NCBI RefSeq assembly: GCF_030687295.1 | Contig: NZ_CP117425.1 | Span: 1,368,001 to 1,432,000, forward strand | DNA: 64,000 nucleotides | Source of the DNA: Pseudomonas beijingensis | GTDB lineage: Bacteria; Pseudomonadota; Gammaproteobacteria; Pseudomonadales; Pseudomonadaceae | Direction of reading: 5' to 3' | Shown: one piece after another, positions 48,065 through 57,902 of the stretch | Position numbering within the stretch: position 1 is the first letter of the stretch | How the letters are laid out: each line of letters opens with the position of its first letter | The notes under the pieces: model-generated | Databases searched by the model: none | What the model was told of the DNA's origin: nothing | What the model saw: only the letters and a program-made list of their open reading frames with translations | Made by a program: the position numbers and the translations under genes

Positions 48065-49012
48065 ATGAAAAGACTGTTCAAAGGCTGTCTGTCGATCCTC
48101 TGCGGTACCGCTATCTTGAGCACCGGCGCGATGGCCGCCGAGCCTGCGTCCTGCCAGACCGTGCGCATGGGCGTGGTCAACTGGACCGATGTGATCGCCA
48201 CCAGCGGCATGGCCGATGTGCTGCTCACCGGACTGGGCTACGACAGCAAGCAGACCAGCGCCGTGCAACAGATCATCTTCGCCGGCATCCGCGACAAGCG
48301 GCTCGACATCTTCCTGGGGTATTGGAAGCCGGCGATGGACAAGAACATCGCGCCGTTCCTGGCGGCCAACCAGGTGAAGGTGCTGGACAAACCAAGCCTG
48401 GCCGACGCCCAGGCTACATTGGCCGTACCGGATTACGTGGCGGCGGCGGGGCTCAAGACCTTTGCCGACATCGCCCGGTTCAAGGATCAGCTCGGCGGCA
48501 AGATCTACGGCATCGAGCCGGGCAGCGGCGCCAACACCACCATCAAGACCCTGATTGAAACCAACCACTTCGGCCTCAAGGACTTCAAACTGATCGAGTC
48601 CGGTGAAGCGGGGATGCTGGCGGCGGTGCAGCGGGCGGTGAACCGCAAGGAGTTCGTGGTCTTCGTCGGCTGGACCCCGCACCCGATGAACATCAATATG
48701 AATATCACGTACCTGACTGGCAGCGAGGACGTCTACGGCCCGAACGAAGGCGCCGCGACCGTGTCCACCGTAACAGCCCCGGACTATGCACAGCGGTGCC
48801 CGAATGTGAACCGGCTGTTGGAAAACCTCACCTTCACCGCTGCCCAGGAGAGTCAGTTGATGGTGCCGATCATGGCGCGCAAGACACCCCAGGATGTCGC
48901 CCGGCAATGGCTGCGCGAGCATCCCGAGGATTTGCAGCGCTGGCTGGCTGGCGTCACGAGCTTTGATGGCAAGGATGGCGTAGCGGCGGTGCAGGCCAGT
49001 CTCAAAAAATGA
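48065..49012 (+). CDS. Choline/betaine-type ABC substrate-binding protein
   Basis: A 315-residue periplasmic binding protein (OpuAC class, ChoX-like) with a signal peptide over residues 1-24 (ending Ala-Met-Ala-Ala). The aromatic ligand cage of choline binders is suggested by 'RMGVVNWTDVIATSGMADVL', 'DIFLGYWKPAMDKNIAPFL' and 'FVVFVGWTPHPMNINMNITYL'. Choline, carnitine or betaine are the likely ligands; carnitine binders use a slightly different cage. No permease or ATPase gene follows, so it must use a transporter encoded elsewhere. It is separated from hutG by a REP doublet and is probably not part of the hut operon. Confidence 0.88.
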   Translation: MKRLFKGCLSILCGTAILSTGAMAAEPASCQTVRMGVVNWTDVIATSGMADVLLTGLGYDSKQTSAVQQIIFAGIRDKRLDIFLGYWKPAMDKNIAPFLAANQVKVLDKPSLADAQATLAVPDYVAAAGLKTFADIARFKDQLGGKIYGIEPGSGANTTIKTLIETNHFGLKDFKLIESGEAGMLAAVQRAVNRKEFVVFVGWTPHPMNINMNITYLTGSEDVYGPNEGAATVSTVTAPDYAQRCPNVNRLLENLTFTAAQESQLMVPIMARKTPQDVARQWLREHPEDLQRWLAGVTSFDGKDGVAAVQASLKK

Positions 49013-49059
49013 CCTACCTAGCTGCGGCGGGGTGATTTATCTGTGGTGGAATGATTTAT

Positions 49060-49153
49060 CTGTGGGAGCAAGGCTTGCCCGCGATAGCGATGTGTCAGCC
49101 GAAATAACGATTGGATGTACCACTGCCATCGCGGGCAAGCCTTGCTCCCACAT
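49060..49153. repeat. REP doublet, 'GCAAGGCTTGCCCGCG' subtype
   Basis: Inverted copies at about 49060-49085 and 49127-49153, between the binding protein and esterase genes. This is the last REP element in the window; none was seen after 49.2 kb. Confidence 0.87.
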
Positions 49154-49173
49154 TTTAATAGGTGGTGTTCATC

Positions 49174-50088
49174 ATGGCCTCATATCCACTCTCTAAACAG
49201 ATATCAGCCTTCATCGACCAGACCCTGAGCTTCACCAGCCCGGACGACAGCCTCGCCGGTTCGCGCCAGGCCTACAGCCGAATGTGCCGGGCGTTCAGTC
49301 CCCCATGTCCGCCGACGCTGGCCATCGAGGATTTCGAGCTGGCCGGCGTGGCGGTGCGGGCCTATTACCCGCAGCGCGCGGCACCGATTGCCGGCTGGCC
49401 ATGCCTTCTTTACCTGCACGGTGGCGGTTGGGTGGTGGGGGACCTGGACTCCCATGACTTCATCTGCATGGCGCTGGCGGCTGAGCTGGGCGCGTTGGTG
49501 GTGGCGGTGGATTACCGGCTGGCCCCGGAACATCCATTTCCGGCCGGTTTCGAAGATTGCCTCGCAGTGTGGCGTCACCTGACGGACGCCCCGTTTGCCA
49601 TCGACCCGCGTCGTCGGCTGGTGGTTGGTGACAGTGCCGGCGGCAATCTCGCCGCCGCGTTATGCCTGGCCTTGCGCGACGCTGGACAACCATTACCCCG
49701 GGCCCAGGTCTTGATTTATCCGGCGCTCGGCGGCCCCGCGGATCTGCCCTCGCGCCACGAGTGCTTCGATGCCCCACTCCTGAGCAGCCGCGACCTGGCA
49801 CGTTATGAGGCGCTGTACCTGGGTGGCGCTCGGCCCTCGCCCTATGCCATGCCGCTACTTGCCGCCGACTTGAGCGGCTTGCCGCCAGCCCTGGTCGCCG
49901 TCGCGCAATGGGACCCGCTGCGCGACGATGGCGTCCGTTACAGCGAGCGGCTGAACGCCGCAGGAGGCGACGCCGTGCTGTATCTCGGCAAAGGGTTGGT
50001 CCACGGTTGCCTGCGTGGCCGGGGCCAGGTGCCAGAGGTCGATCGGATGTATCGCACGCTGTTGGCGTACCTGGCTGACATGCTTTGA
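49174..50088 (+). CDS. Alpha/beta hydrolase, hormone-sensitive lipase family
   Basis: A 304-residue soluble esterase of bacterial family IV. The oxyanion motif is 'YLHGGGWVVGDLDSHD' near residue 78, the nucleophile elbow is 'VVGDSAGGNLAAALCLALR' near 153, the catalytic Asp is in 'AQWDPLRDDGVRY' and the His in 'GLVHGCLRGRG'. The complete triad is therefore visible. Family IV enzymes hydrolyse short acyl esters; the natural substrate is unknown. The ATG at 49174 follows an AGGTGG site. It lies alone between a REP doublet and the iminopeptidase gene. Confidence 0.92.
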   Translation: MASYPLSKQISAFIDQTLSFTSPDDSLAGSRQAYSRMCRAFSPPCPPTLAIEDFELAGVAVRAYYPQRAAPIAGWPCLLYLHGGGWVVGDLDSHDFICMALAAELGALVVAVDYRLAPEHPFPAGFEDCLAVWRHLTDAPFAIDPRRRLVVGDSAGGNLAAALCLALRDAGQPLPRAQVLIYPALGGPADLPSRHECFDAPLLSSRDLARYEALYLGGARPSPYAMPLLAADLSGLPPALVAVAQWDPLRDDGVRYSERLNAAGGDAVLYLGKGLVHGCLRGRGQVPEVDRMYRTLLAYLADML

Positions 50089-50193
50089 CTGCGCAGGGGG
50101 CATGCTCATTAAGGTCATTCGGGTTTATGATGCCGAACGGCAGACTAAATAGAAGTCCCTACAGGGATGACTCGACCCCTTACGGAGCGCGCA

Positions 50194-51165
50194 ATGCAGA
50201 CTTTGTACCCGCAGATCAAACCCCATGCCCGGCACGATCTGGCTGTCGATGACACCCACACGCTCTATGTCGATGAAAGCGGTTCCCCGGAAGGCCTGCC
50301 AGTGGTGTTCATTCACGGCGGCCCGGGTGCCGGCTGCGATGCGCAGAGCCGTCGTTACTTCGATCCGAACCTGTACCGCATCGTCACCTTCGACCAGCGC
50401 GGGTGCGGTCGGTCCACCCCCCACGCCAGCCTGGAAAACAACACCACCTGGGATCTGGTCGAAGACCTGGAGCGCATCCGCAAGCACCTGGGCATCGAGA
50501 AATGGGTGCTGTTCGGCGGTTCCTGGGGTTCGACCCTGGCCCTGGCGTATGCCCAGACCCATCCGGAGCGGGTGCATGGCCTGATCCTGCGTGGGATCTT
50601 TCTCTGCCGTCCGCAGGAAATCGAGTGGTTCTATCAGGCTGGCGCCAGTCGCCTGTTTCCCGACTACTGGCAGGACTACATCGCACCGATCCCGTTGGAC
50701 GAGCGCGATGACCTGCTCAGCGCTTTCCACAAACGCCTGACCGGCAACGACCAGATCGCCCAGATGCACGCGGCCAAGGCCTGGTCCACCTGGGAAGGTC
50801 GCACCGCGACCCTGCGTCCGAACCCGCTGGTGGTCGATCGCTTCTCCGAGCCGCAACGGGCGCTGTCCATCGCCCGGATCGAATGCCACTACTTCACCAA
50901 CAACGCCTTCCTCGAACCCAACCAGTTGATTCGCGACATGGGCAAGATCGCCCATTTGCCGGGCGTCATCGTGCACGGCCGCTACGACGTCATCTGCCCA
51001 TTGGACAATGCCTGGGAGCTACATCAGAACTGGCCCAACAGCGAGCTGCAGGTGATCCGCGACGCCGGTCACGCCGCTTCGGAGCCGGGGATTACCGATG
51101 CACTGGTGCGCGCCGCCGCGCAAATGGCCCGGCGCCTGCTTGATCTGCCGCCCGAAGAAGCATGA
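50194..51165 (+). CDS. pip: Prolyl aminopeptidase (proline iminopeptidase)
   Basis: A 323-residue alpha/beta hydrolase of peptidase family S33 that removes N-terminal proline from peptides. Markers are '[12 protein letters not shown]' near residue 39, '[15 protein letters not shown]' near 70, the nucleophile elbow '[15 protein letters not shown]' near 110 and the late '[13 protein letters not shown]' with the catalytic His. '[15 protein letters not shown]' is the family N-terminus, which fixes the start; GGAGCG stands before the ATG. It overlaps dtd by four bases (ATGA). Confidence 0.95.
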   Translation: MQTLYPQIKPHARHDLAVDDTHTLYVDESGSPEGLPVVFIHGGPGAGCDAQSRRYFDPNLYRIVTFDQRGCGRSTPHASLENNTTWDLVEDLERIRKHLGIEKWVLFGGSWGSTLALAYAQTHPERVHGLILRGIFLCRPQEIEWFYQAGASRLFPDYWQDYIAPIPLDERDDLLSAFHKRLTGNDQIAQMHAAKAWSTWEGRTATLRPNPLVVDRFSEPQRALSIARIECHYFTNNAFLEPNQLIRDMGKIAHLPGVIVHGRYDVICPLDNAWELHQNWPNSELQVIRDAGHAASEPGITDALVRAAAQMARRLLDLPPEEA

Positions 51166-51599
51166 AGGGGCTGTTGCAACGGGTGCGTGGCGCCCGGGTC
51201 GAAGTGGCGGGCGAGATCGTCGGGGCCGTGGACCAGGGCTTGCTGGTGTTGGTGGCCGTTGAGCCCGGGGATACCCGGGCCAGCGCCGACAAACTCCTGC
51301 ACAAACTGCTTAACTATCGAGTGTTCAGCGACGCCGAGGGCAAGATGAACCTGTCCTTGGTGGATGTCGGTGGTGGGTTGCTGCTGGTGTCGCAGTTCAC
51401 CTTGGCGGCCGACACCAAAAGCGGCTTGCGCCCGAGTTTTTCCACGGCCGCGCCACCGGCCTTGGGCGAAGAGTTGTTCAACTATTTGCTGACCCAGGCG
51501 AAACAGGTGCATGGCACTGTGGCATCAGGTAGATTCGGCGCCGACATGCAGGTTCATCTGGTCAATGATGGCCCGGTAACCTTCCTGTTACAGTCCTGA
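51162..51599 (+). CDS. dtd: D-aminoacyl-tRNA deacylase
   Basis: A 145-residue cytosolic dimeric enzyme that frees tRNA from wrongly attached D-amino acids and from glycine. Signature motifs are '[20 protein letters not shown]' (SQ-x-x-x region) near residue 72 and the cross-subunit Gly-Pro motif '[13 protein letters not shown]' at the C-terminus. Length is typical. Translation is coupled to pip, a common pairing in Pseudomonas. Confidence 0.96.
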   Translation: MKGLLQRVRGARVEVAGEIVGAVDQGLLVLVAVEPGDTRASADKLLHKLLNYRVFSDAEGKMNLSLVDVGGGLLLVSQFTLAADTKSGLRPSFSTAAPPALGEELFNYLLTQAKQVHGTVASGRFGADMQVHLVNDGPVTFLLQS

Positions 51600-51919
51600 A
51601 AGCGTTTGAAACATCTTTTCGGTTCTGTTTCGAGGTCAAACAGGGAGTTTTCTCGATAAATACTTTGCTACCCCTGATGCGTTGTCACGCGGCCTACTAG
51701 ATAATCGCGCGCTACGGGGGATCAGCGTTCGCTGATCCATTTGACTTAGGTAGAGAGTTGTCCTGGACCGTTTGGGGAATCATTTTGCCCCGTCGGAGTC
51801 GGAACAATGCTCGCCAACTTGGCAAGAGTGGTCCGCAGGAACGGTTTTTCAGCACCGTTACCGTGCAGATACTTTATCTGGCCGTTGGTTTTTTGATCAG
51901 TTTTCGGCGAGGGTTGCTC
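51600..51919 (+). other. Gene-free leader region of opgG
   Basis: A 320-base stretch with no credible gene. It contains a perfect eight-base-pair hairpin at 51719-51738 (GGATCAGC-GTTC-GCTGATCC), which may act on dtd read-through or in the opgG leader. An AT-rich segment near 51640-51665 could hold the promoter, but no clear -35/-10 pair was recognised. Confidence 0.5.
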
Positions 51920-53692
51920 GTGATTGTTAGTCCCTGTAATGCACCAAAAATGACTGCCAAACGGTTGAGAAGCGCCCTGGTAACGGGCTCGGCCCTGTTG
52001 TGCCTGTTCGGCGCGGGCCAACTGTGGGCATTCAGCCTGGATGATGTATCGGCGAAGGCACAAGAATTGGCCGGGCAGAAGTTCGAAGCCCCGCGCAGCA
52101 ATTTGCCGAACGAATTCCGCGAAATGAAATTCGCCGATTATCAGAAAATCCGTTTCCGCACCGAAAAAGCTGAATGGGCCGACCAGAAGACCCCGTTCCG
52201 GCTGTCCTTCTATCACCAGGGCATGCATTTCGACACGCCGGTGAAGATCAACGAAATCACCGCGACCACCGTCGACGAGATCAAGTACGACCCGACACGT
52301 TTCGATTTCGGTGATGTGAAGTTCGATCCCAAGGCTACCGAACAGTTGGGCTACGCCGGTTTCCGCGTGTTGTACCCGATCAACAAGGCCGACAAGCAAG
52401 ACGAAATCATGACCATGCTGGGCGCGAGTTATTTCCGCGTTATCGGCAAGGGCCAGGTCTACGGCTTGTCCGCGCGTGGCATGGCCATCGACACCGCGCT
52501 GCCATCCGGTGAGGAATTCCCGCGCTTTCGCGAGTTCTGGATCCAGCGTCCGAAACCGACCGACAAGCACTTGGTGATCTTCGCCCTGCTGGATTCGCCA
52601 CGGGCCACTGGCGCCTATCGCCTGACCGTGCGTCCGGGCACCGACACCGTCGTCGACGTGAAATCACGCGTATTCCTGCGTGATCGCGTCAACAAACTGG
52701 GCATCGCTCCGTTGACCAGCATGTTCCTGTTCGGCGCCAACCAGCCGTCCAAGGTGCTGAACTACCGTCGTGAACTCCACGATTCCAGCGGCCTGTCCAT
52801 CCATGCCGGCAACGGCGAGTGGATCTGGCGTCCGCTGAACAACCCGAAACACCTGGCCGTGAGCAACTTCTCGGTAGAAAACCCGCGTGGTTTCGGCCTG
52901 CTGCAACGGGGTCGTGACTTCAGCCACTACGAAGACCTGGATGACCGTTACGAAAAACGTCCAAGCGCCTGGATCGAACCGAAAGGCGATTGGGGTAAAG
53001 GTACTGTCGATCTGGTTGAAATCCCGACCGCCGACGAAACCAACGACAACATCGTTGCGTTCTGGAGCCCGGAAAAGCTGCCTGAGCCAGGCCAGCCGCT
53101 GGACTTCGCCTACCGTCTGCACTGGACCCTCGACGAAGCCAACCTACACTCGCCGGACAGCGCCTGGGTCAAACAGACCCTGCGTTCCACCGGTGACGTG
53201 AAGCAGTCCAACCTGATCCGTCAACCGGACGGCAGTGTGGCCTACCTGGTGGATTTCGAGGGGCCGTCCCTGCAAGCGCTGCCTGAAGACGCCGAGGTGC
53301 GTAGCCAGGTGAGCGTGGGCGACAACGGCGAGATCGTCGAGAACAGCGTGCGCTACAACCCTGATACCAAAGGCTGGCGCCTGACGCTGCGCCTGAAGAT
53401 CAAGGACCCGAGCAAAGCGACCGAGATGCGTGCCGCATTGGTCAGGCCGCTGGTTCCTGTCGAGTTGCCAGCCAGCGGGCATTCCGTGACCACACTGGCC
53501 AAGGCCGACAAGGTCGCCAAGCAGCAGAGCGAAAAAGAGAAAGCCAACGAGCAAGCCGGCGAGCAGAAAGAAGCCAAGGCCGTCAAGGCGTCCGCCGCCG
53601 CCGCCGAGCCGACCCCAACCCCACAGGAACCGGAACAGACTGAACAAGTCCTGACCGAGACCTGGAGCTACCAGTTGCCTGCCGATGAGTAA
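51920..53692 (+). CDS. opgG: Periplasmic glucan biosynthesis protein OpgG
   Basis: A 590-residue periplasmic protein needed for osmoregulated periplasmic glucan synthesis, where it shapes or branches the glucan made by OpgH. A signal segment (about residues 15-38, '[19 protein letters not shown]') is followed by the MdoG domain ('[20 protein letters not shown]', '[15 protein letters not shown]', '[20 protein letters not shown]') and a second Ig-like domain. The C-terminus carries an unusual Lys/Glu/Ala-rich tail, then '[10 protein letters not shown]'. The GTG start is placed by the family N-terminus and a GAGGG site. It overlaps opgH by eight bases. Confidence 0.95.
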   Translation: MIVSPCNAPKMTAKRLRSALVTGSALLCLFGAGQLWAFSLDDVSAKAQELAGQKFEAPRSNLPNEFREMKFADYQKIRFRTEKAEWADQKTPFRLSFYHQGMHFDTPVKINEITATTVDEIKYDPTRFDFGDVKFDPKATEQLGYAGFRVLYPINKADKQDEIMTMLGASYFRVIGKGQVYGLSARGMAIDTALPSGEEFPRFREFWIQRPKPTDKHLVIFALLDSPRATGAYRLTVRPGTDTVVDVKSRVFLRDRVNKLGIAPLTSMFLFGANQPSKVLNYRRELHDSSGLSIHAGNGEWIWRPLNNPKHLAVSNFSVENPRGFGLLQRGRDFSHYEDLDDRYEKRPSAWIEPKGDWGKGTVDLVEIPTADETNDNIVAFWSPEKLPEPGQPLDFAYRLHWTLDEANLHSPDSAWVKQTLRSTGDVKQSNLIRQPDGSVAYLVDFEGPSLQALPEDAEVRSQVSVGDNGEIVENSVRYNPDTKGWRLTLRLKIKDPSKATEMRAALVRPLVPVELPASGHSVTTLAKADKVAKQQSEKEKANEQAGEQKEAKAVKASAAAAEPTPTPQEPEQTEQVLTETWSYQLPADE

Positions 53693-56255
53693 TACGTCCG
53701 TACAACCAGAATCTCTCAGTGAGTATCTGGCCCATTTGCCGATGACCGACGAGCAGCGCGCCGAGCTGGCGGGCTGCTCGTCATTCAGCGAGTTGCACAA
53801 GCGCCTGGCTTCTTCGACATTCGACGCACCCAACGAGGCGGCTCAAGCCTCGGTGGGCCGTCGCCTGACGCTGAGCACCGCCGAGGAACTCGAGGACGCC
53901 GAAATGCTGGCCCTCGATGCCAACGGCCGGGTGTGCTTGAAGGCGACTCCGCCGATTCGCCGGACCAAGGTCGTGCCGGAACCGTGGCGCACCAATATCC
54001 TGGTGCGCGGTTGGCGGCGCCTGACCGGGCGTACCAACCCGCCGAAGCCGCCCAAGGATGAGCGCGTGCTGCCCCATGCACGCTGGCGTACCGTGGGTTC
54101 GATCCGCCGCTACATCCTGCTGATCCTGATGCTCGGCCAGACCATCGTGGCTGGTTGGTACATGAAAGGCATCATGCCGTACCAGGGCTGGTCGCTGGTG
54201 GACCTGGACGAAGTCCTGCACCAACCGTTGCTGCAGACGGCTACGCAAGTGCTGCCGTATGCGTTGCAAACCAGCATCCTGATTCTGTTCGGGATCCTGT
54301 TCTGCTGGGTGTCGGCGGGTTTCTGGACGGCGCTGATGGGCTTTCTCGAATTGCTCACCGGCCATGACAAATACCGCATTTCCGGCGCCAGCGCCGGCAA
54401 CGAGCCGATTCCCAAGGACGCCCGCACCGCGTTGGTGATGCCAATCTGTAACGAAGACGTGCCGCGGGTATTCGCCGGTTTGCGCGCGACCTTCGAGTCG
54501 GTGGCCGCCACCGGTGACCTGGATCGTTTCGACTTCTTCGTGCTCAGCGACAGTAACGAAACCGACATCTGCGTGGCCGAACAGCAAGCTTGGCTGGATG
54601 TCTGTCGTGAAGCCGGGGGCTTCGGCAAGATCTTCTACCGCCGTCGTCGCCGTCGCGTGAAGCGCAAGAGCGGTAACCTCGACGACTTCTGCCGTCGTTG
54701 GGGCAGTGATTACAAGTACATGGTCGTGCTCGACGCGGACTCGGTGATGAGCGGCGAATGCCTGACCAGCCTGGTGCGCCTGATGGAAGCCACGCCGGAT
54801 GCCGGCATCATCCAGACCGCGCCACGGGCTTCGGGCATGGACACGTTGTATGCGCGCATGCAGCAGTTCGCCACGCGGGTGTATGGCCCGTTGTTCACCG
54901 CTGGTTTGCACTTCTGGCAGTTGGGCGAATCCCATTATTGGGGTCACAACGCGATCATCCGCATGAAACCGTTCATCGATCACTGCGCCTTGGCGCCGTT
55001 GCCGGGTAAAGGTGCGTTCTCGGGCGCGATCCTCTCCCACGACTTCGTCGAAGCCGCGCTGATGCGCCGTGCCGGCTGGGGCGTGTGGATTGCTTATGAC
55101 CTGCCGGGCAGCTACGAAGAGCTGCCACCGAACCTGCTGGACGAACTCAAGCGTGACCGTCGCTGGTGCCACGGCAACCTGATGAACTTCCGCCTGTTCC
55201 TGGTCAAGGGCATGCACCCGGTGCACCGTGCGGTGTTTCTGACCGGCGTGATGTCCTACTTATCGGCGCCGCTGTGGTTCTTCTTCCTGGTGCTGTCCAC
55301 CGCGCTGCTGGCGGTGAACACGCTGATGGAGCCGCAGTACTTCCTCGAGCCACGCCAGCTGTATCCGCTGTGGCCGCAATGGCATCCAGAAAAAGCCATC
55401 GCGCTGTTCTCGACGACCATCGTGCTGCTGTTCCTGCCCAAGCTCTTGAGCATCGTCCTGATCTGGGCCAAAGGCGCGAAGGAATTCGGTGGCAAGTTCA
55501 AGGTGACCATGTCGATGCTGCTGGAGATGCTGTTCTCCATGCTGCTGGCGCCGGTGCGGATGATCTTCCACACTCGTTTCGTCCTTGCCGCTTTCCTGGG
55601 CTGGGCCGCGACCTGGAACTCGCCGAAACGTGACGACGACTCCACGCCATGGAGCGAAGCGGTCAAGCGCCACGGCCCACAAACCTTACTGGGCTTCTTC
55701 TGGGCTTTGCTGGTGATCTGGCTGAACCCAAGCTTCCTCTGGTGGCTGGTGCCGATCGTTGGTTCGCTGATGCTGTCGATCCCGGTGTCGGTTATCTCCA
55801 GCCGCGTGGGCCTGGGCTTGAAGTCCCGTGACGAAAGCCTGTTCCTGATTCCCGAGGAATACGCACCGCCGCAGGAACTGTTGTCGACGGACCAGTACAC
55901 CCATGAGAACCGTTGGCATGCACTGAACGACGGTTTCATCCGGGCAGTGGTCGATCCACAACAGAACGCCTTGGCGTATGCGCTGGCCACCTCGCGTCAC
56001 GGCCAGGCCGAGCCGATTGAATGGCTGCGGGTCGAGCGTGTTCGGCACGCCCTGAAGGTCGGCCCTGCCGGTCTCAGCAATGCCGAGCGCCTGGCCCTGC
56101 TGAGCGACCCGGTGGCCTTGTCTCGCCTGCACGAGCAGGTCTGGAGCGAGGCACATCCAGAGTGGCTGGCGGCGTGGCGTGAGTCGGTCAAGGCCGACCC
56201 TCATGCACCGTTGCTGCCGCTACAGCCGGTGAGCGTTCAGCCTCAAGTTGCATGA
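53685..56255 (+). CDS. opgH: Glucosyltransferase OpgH for osmoregulated periplasmic glucans
   Basis: An 856-residue inner-membrane GT2 glucosyltransferase that polymerises the beta-glucan backbone from UDP-glucose and passes it to the periplasm. An N-terminal cytosolic stretch (about 1-135) is followed by membrane helices, a large GT2 domain with '[20 protein letters not shown]' (D-x-D) near residue 349 and '[18 protein letters not shown]' (the QxxRW-like RRW) near 490, then several more helices. Length is typical for Pseudomonas OpgH. Translation is coupled to opgG; a strong terminator follows. Confidence 0.96.
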   Translation: MSNTSVQPESLSEYLAHLPMTDEQRAELAGCSSFSELHKRLASSTFDAPNEAAQASVGRRLTLSTAEELEDAEMLALDANGRVCLKATPPIRRTKVVPEPWRTNILVRGWRRLTGRTNPPKPPKDERVLPHARWRTVGSIRRYILLILMLGQTIVAGWYMKGIMPYQGWSLVDLDEVLHQPLLQTATQVLPYALQTSILILFGILFCWVSAGFWTALMGFLELLTGHDKYRISGASAGNEPIPKDARTALVMPICNEDVPRVFAGLRATFESVAATGDLDRFDFFVLSDSNETDICVAEQQAWLDVCREAGGFGKIFYRRRRRRVKRKSGNLDDFCRRWGSDYKYMVVLDADSVMSGECLTSLVRLMEATPDAGIIQTAPRASGMDTLYARMQQFATRVYGPLFTAGLHFWQLGESHYWGHNAIIRMKPFIDHCALAPLPGKGAFSGAILSHDFVEAALMRRAGWGVWIAYDLPGSYEELPPNLLDELKRDRRWCHGNLMNFRLFLVKGMHPVHRAVFLTGVMSYLSAPLWFFFLVLSTALLAVNTLMEPQYFLEPRQLYPLWPQWHPEKAIALFSTTIVLLFLPKLLSIVLIWAKGAKEFGGKFKVTMSMLLEMLFSMLLAPVRMIFHTRFVLAAFLGWAATWNSPKRDDDSTPWSEAVKRHGPQTLLGFFWALLVIWLNPSFLWWLVPIVGSLMLSIPVSVISSRVGLGLKSRDESLFLIPEEYAPPQELLSTDQYTHENRWHALNDGFIRAVVDPQQNALAYALATSRHGQAEPIEWLRVERVRHALKVGPAGLSNAERLALLSDPVALSRLHEQVWSEAHPEWLAAWRESVKADPHAPLLPLQPVSVQPQVA

Positions 56256-56258
56256 CGA

Positions 56259-56290
56259 AGAGCCCCGCTAACTAGCGGGGCTTTTTGTTT
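56259..56290 (+). terminator. Terminator of opgGH
   Basis: AGCCCCGCTA / TAGCGGGGCT with a short loop, followed by TTTTTG. It marks the boundary between the high-GC core and the A/T-rich island. Confidence 0.92.
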
Positions 56291-56315
56291 GTGTGCGCCA
56301 TTCATAGGGTCATTG

Positions 56316-57404
56316 CTAACGGGAATTTCTTCGGATATCCAAAGCTTTTAGCGTAAACCTGAACTCGCCCTGATCAAATATTCTCCTTCGTTCGTTAAAA
56401 CCTGAATTTCGTGGAGTCGTCGAGGAAACAGGTGAGGAGACTAGAGATTCTCGGGGGGCGGTAGGTATTGATGAATGGCTAGGGCGTTTGGCAATAAGAT
56501 AGTGACCAGGGCGGCGTGGGTTCAATGGATTCAGAGCTCGGGGCAGTTGAGCTCGTTTATGCAGCAAAATTCGGGGCAGTTGAGCTCGTTTATGCAGCAA
56601 AGCACCAAAACCACTCACCATGCCAATCGCCGCCAGCGCCACCAGGGCGATCAGGAGCGGGTCATTGACGGGTGATTCAGGATGATGCGCCTCCATTCGG
56701 TTCAGCACTATATAGCTGACGGTCCCTGCGAAGGCGCTGCTGGCCGCCACTACTTTGGTGGTGCGCCCGAATTTGGCGCCAGCGACAAATGGAAGCCGTC
56801 GTGCCAGCGCTTTAGGAGCAAGAAACGGAAGTACATAGCTCCCGCCGAACTCCATCAGCCCATTTGCAAACCACAGCAACCCGTGCGGAATCCGTCCCGT
56901 GGGAACCGTACGATTAATGGGGTCTCCCTGGCAATATGCATAACAGTTCAGTCCTCCGTCCCCAAAGGGGCTCAAGCTGTCAGGGCTGTTAAAACGCATC
57001 AGAACAGGATTGAACGCACGGTGCCCATTTCCCAGCAAGTAGTAACCCGTGATTGTATCGTTCCTTTCGCCGTTGAAAGCCAGAAGACTGCTCAGGCCCC
57101 CTTGAGCGGTGCGATGACCGTAAGGCGTATAGATTGAGGTGCCGTCGCTGCTCTGCAGCACCGAGCGATGCTTGTCGGTCAGCAGGCGTGACGTACGCGG
57201 GTTGTTCCCTCTGTAGTTTTCCGCCAGCAAGACATCCATGGTCTGAAAAACCTGATACTGAATGGATCCTTGGATTTCTGTAGCGAGCCGATCTAATAGA
57301 TAGAACCGGTCACACCGGGGTTGGTTGGTAGGCACGTAGCTGACCAGAAGATCGAGAGCATCGTATCGATATTGAATTAATAGTCTGTCAGAAGTGTTCG
57401 ACAT
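56316..57404 (-). CDS. Small Rhs repeat-associated core protein with variable C-terminus
   Basis: A 362-residue protein carrying a single Rhs-associated core (about residues 105-175: 'LLAFNGERNDTITGYYLLGN', 'FNSPDSLSPFGDGGLNCYAY', 'GDPINRTVPTGRIPHG'). The long Rhs repeat shell is absent. The usual Asp-Pro of the end motif (NRxDPTG) is Val-Pro here. The C-terminal 185 residues are unrelated to the core, with two or three hydrophobic segments ('VVAASSAFAGTVSYIVLNRM', 'LLIALVALAAIGMVSGFGAL'), a duplicated 'LLHKRAQLPR' and a Ser/Thr/Arg-rich tail. Such short Rhs orphans are common in fluorescent pseudomonads; toxin-like tips are suspected but unproven. No immunity gene was recognised next to it. 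Confidence 0.8.
   Translation of the reverse strand: MSNTSDRLLIQYRYDALDLLVSYVPTNQPRCDRFYLLDRLATEIQGSIQYQVFQTMDVLLAENYRGNNPRTSRLLTDKHRSVLQSSDGTSIYTPYGHRTAQGGLSSLLAFNGERNDTITGYYLLGNGHRAFNPVLMRFNSPDSLSPFGDGGLNCYAYCQGDPINRTVPTGRIPHGLLWFANGLMEFGGSYVLPFLAPKALARRLPFVAGAKFGRTTKVVAASSAFAGTVSYIVLNRMEAHHPESPVNDPLLIALVALAAIGMVSGFGALLHKRAQLPRILLHKRAQLPRALNPLNPRRPGHYLIAKRPSHSSIPTAPRESLVSSPVSSTTPRNSGFNERRRIFDQGEFRFTLKALDIRRNSR
56538..56602. repeat. Two direct copies of a 33-bp unit inside the Rhs gene
   Basis: The unit starting TCGGGGCAGTTGAGCTCGTT occurs at 56538 and again at 56571. It keeps the reading frame and gives two copies of an 11-residue segment, Leu-Leu-His-Lys-Arg-Ala-Gln-Leu-Pro-Arg plus Ile or Ala. 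Confidence 0.93.
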
Positions 57405-57902
57405 CGATCGTTTTCCAGGAAACAGACAATTAACTCAGTCTCGGCCGGAATGGAAATGTTGTCTACTATCAGAACTGATAGGTTTTTGAGAGTGCTCAGC
57501 GTGGGAGATGGCAGGTCAAGCGCTTTCACTGAAAGGTGACAGATTGTAACATTTTTAATGTCCACCCTATGCTTGCCAAAGGCATACAAATTATTACTGT
57601 GAGATATTTTGAAATGCGGGATAAGTTATTGGGTGTGTTGCGAGTAGGTACGCTAGTAGGCATGTCGTGGTAACAATACTTTAGCCTATAAAGTCGATGG
57701 TTTGTCGAATATCTACGTTACAAAATTTCCTGTCGTAAGTATCAGCTTTGTCTGTCGGTTAAGCGTGGGAAATATCTAGATAACTAGTTGTGGGTATATC
57801 AACTTTACATGCAGGTGCCTGGTTATTAAGGTTTGGTTCGTCATGGAAGGCAGTCTTGGATCAAGGTCGAACTAAATATAAAATTAGCCGATTGGAAACC
57901 CG
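57405..57902. other. A/T-rich intergenic region
   Basis: About 500 bases without a convincing gene, markedly A/T-rich. It must hold the promoters of the divergent Rhs gene and the PLP-enzyme operon. A weak candidate for the latter is TTGGAT at 57856 and TAAAAT at 57879 with 17 bases between. No repeat, tRNA or known riboswitch was recognised. Confidence 0.5.

Noticed and set aside
57377..57589. A 70-codon open frame on the minus strand just upstream of the Rhs gene
   Set aside because: It overlaps the Rhs start, has no recognisable domain or ribosome site, and lies in A/T-rich sequence. A small gene cannot be excluded, but support is too thin.
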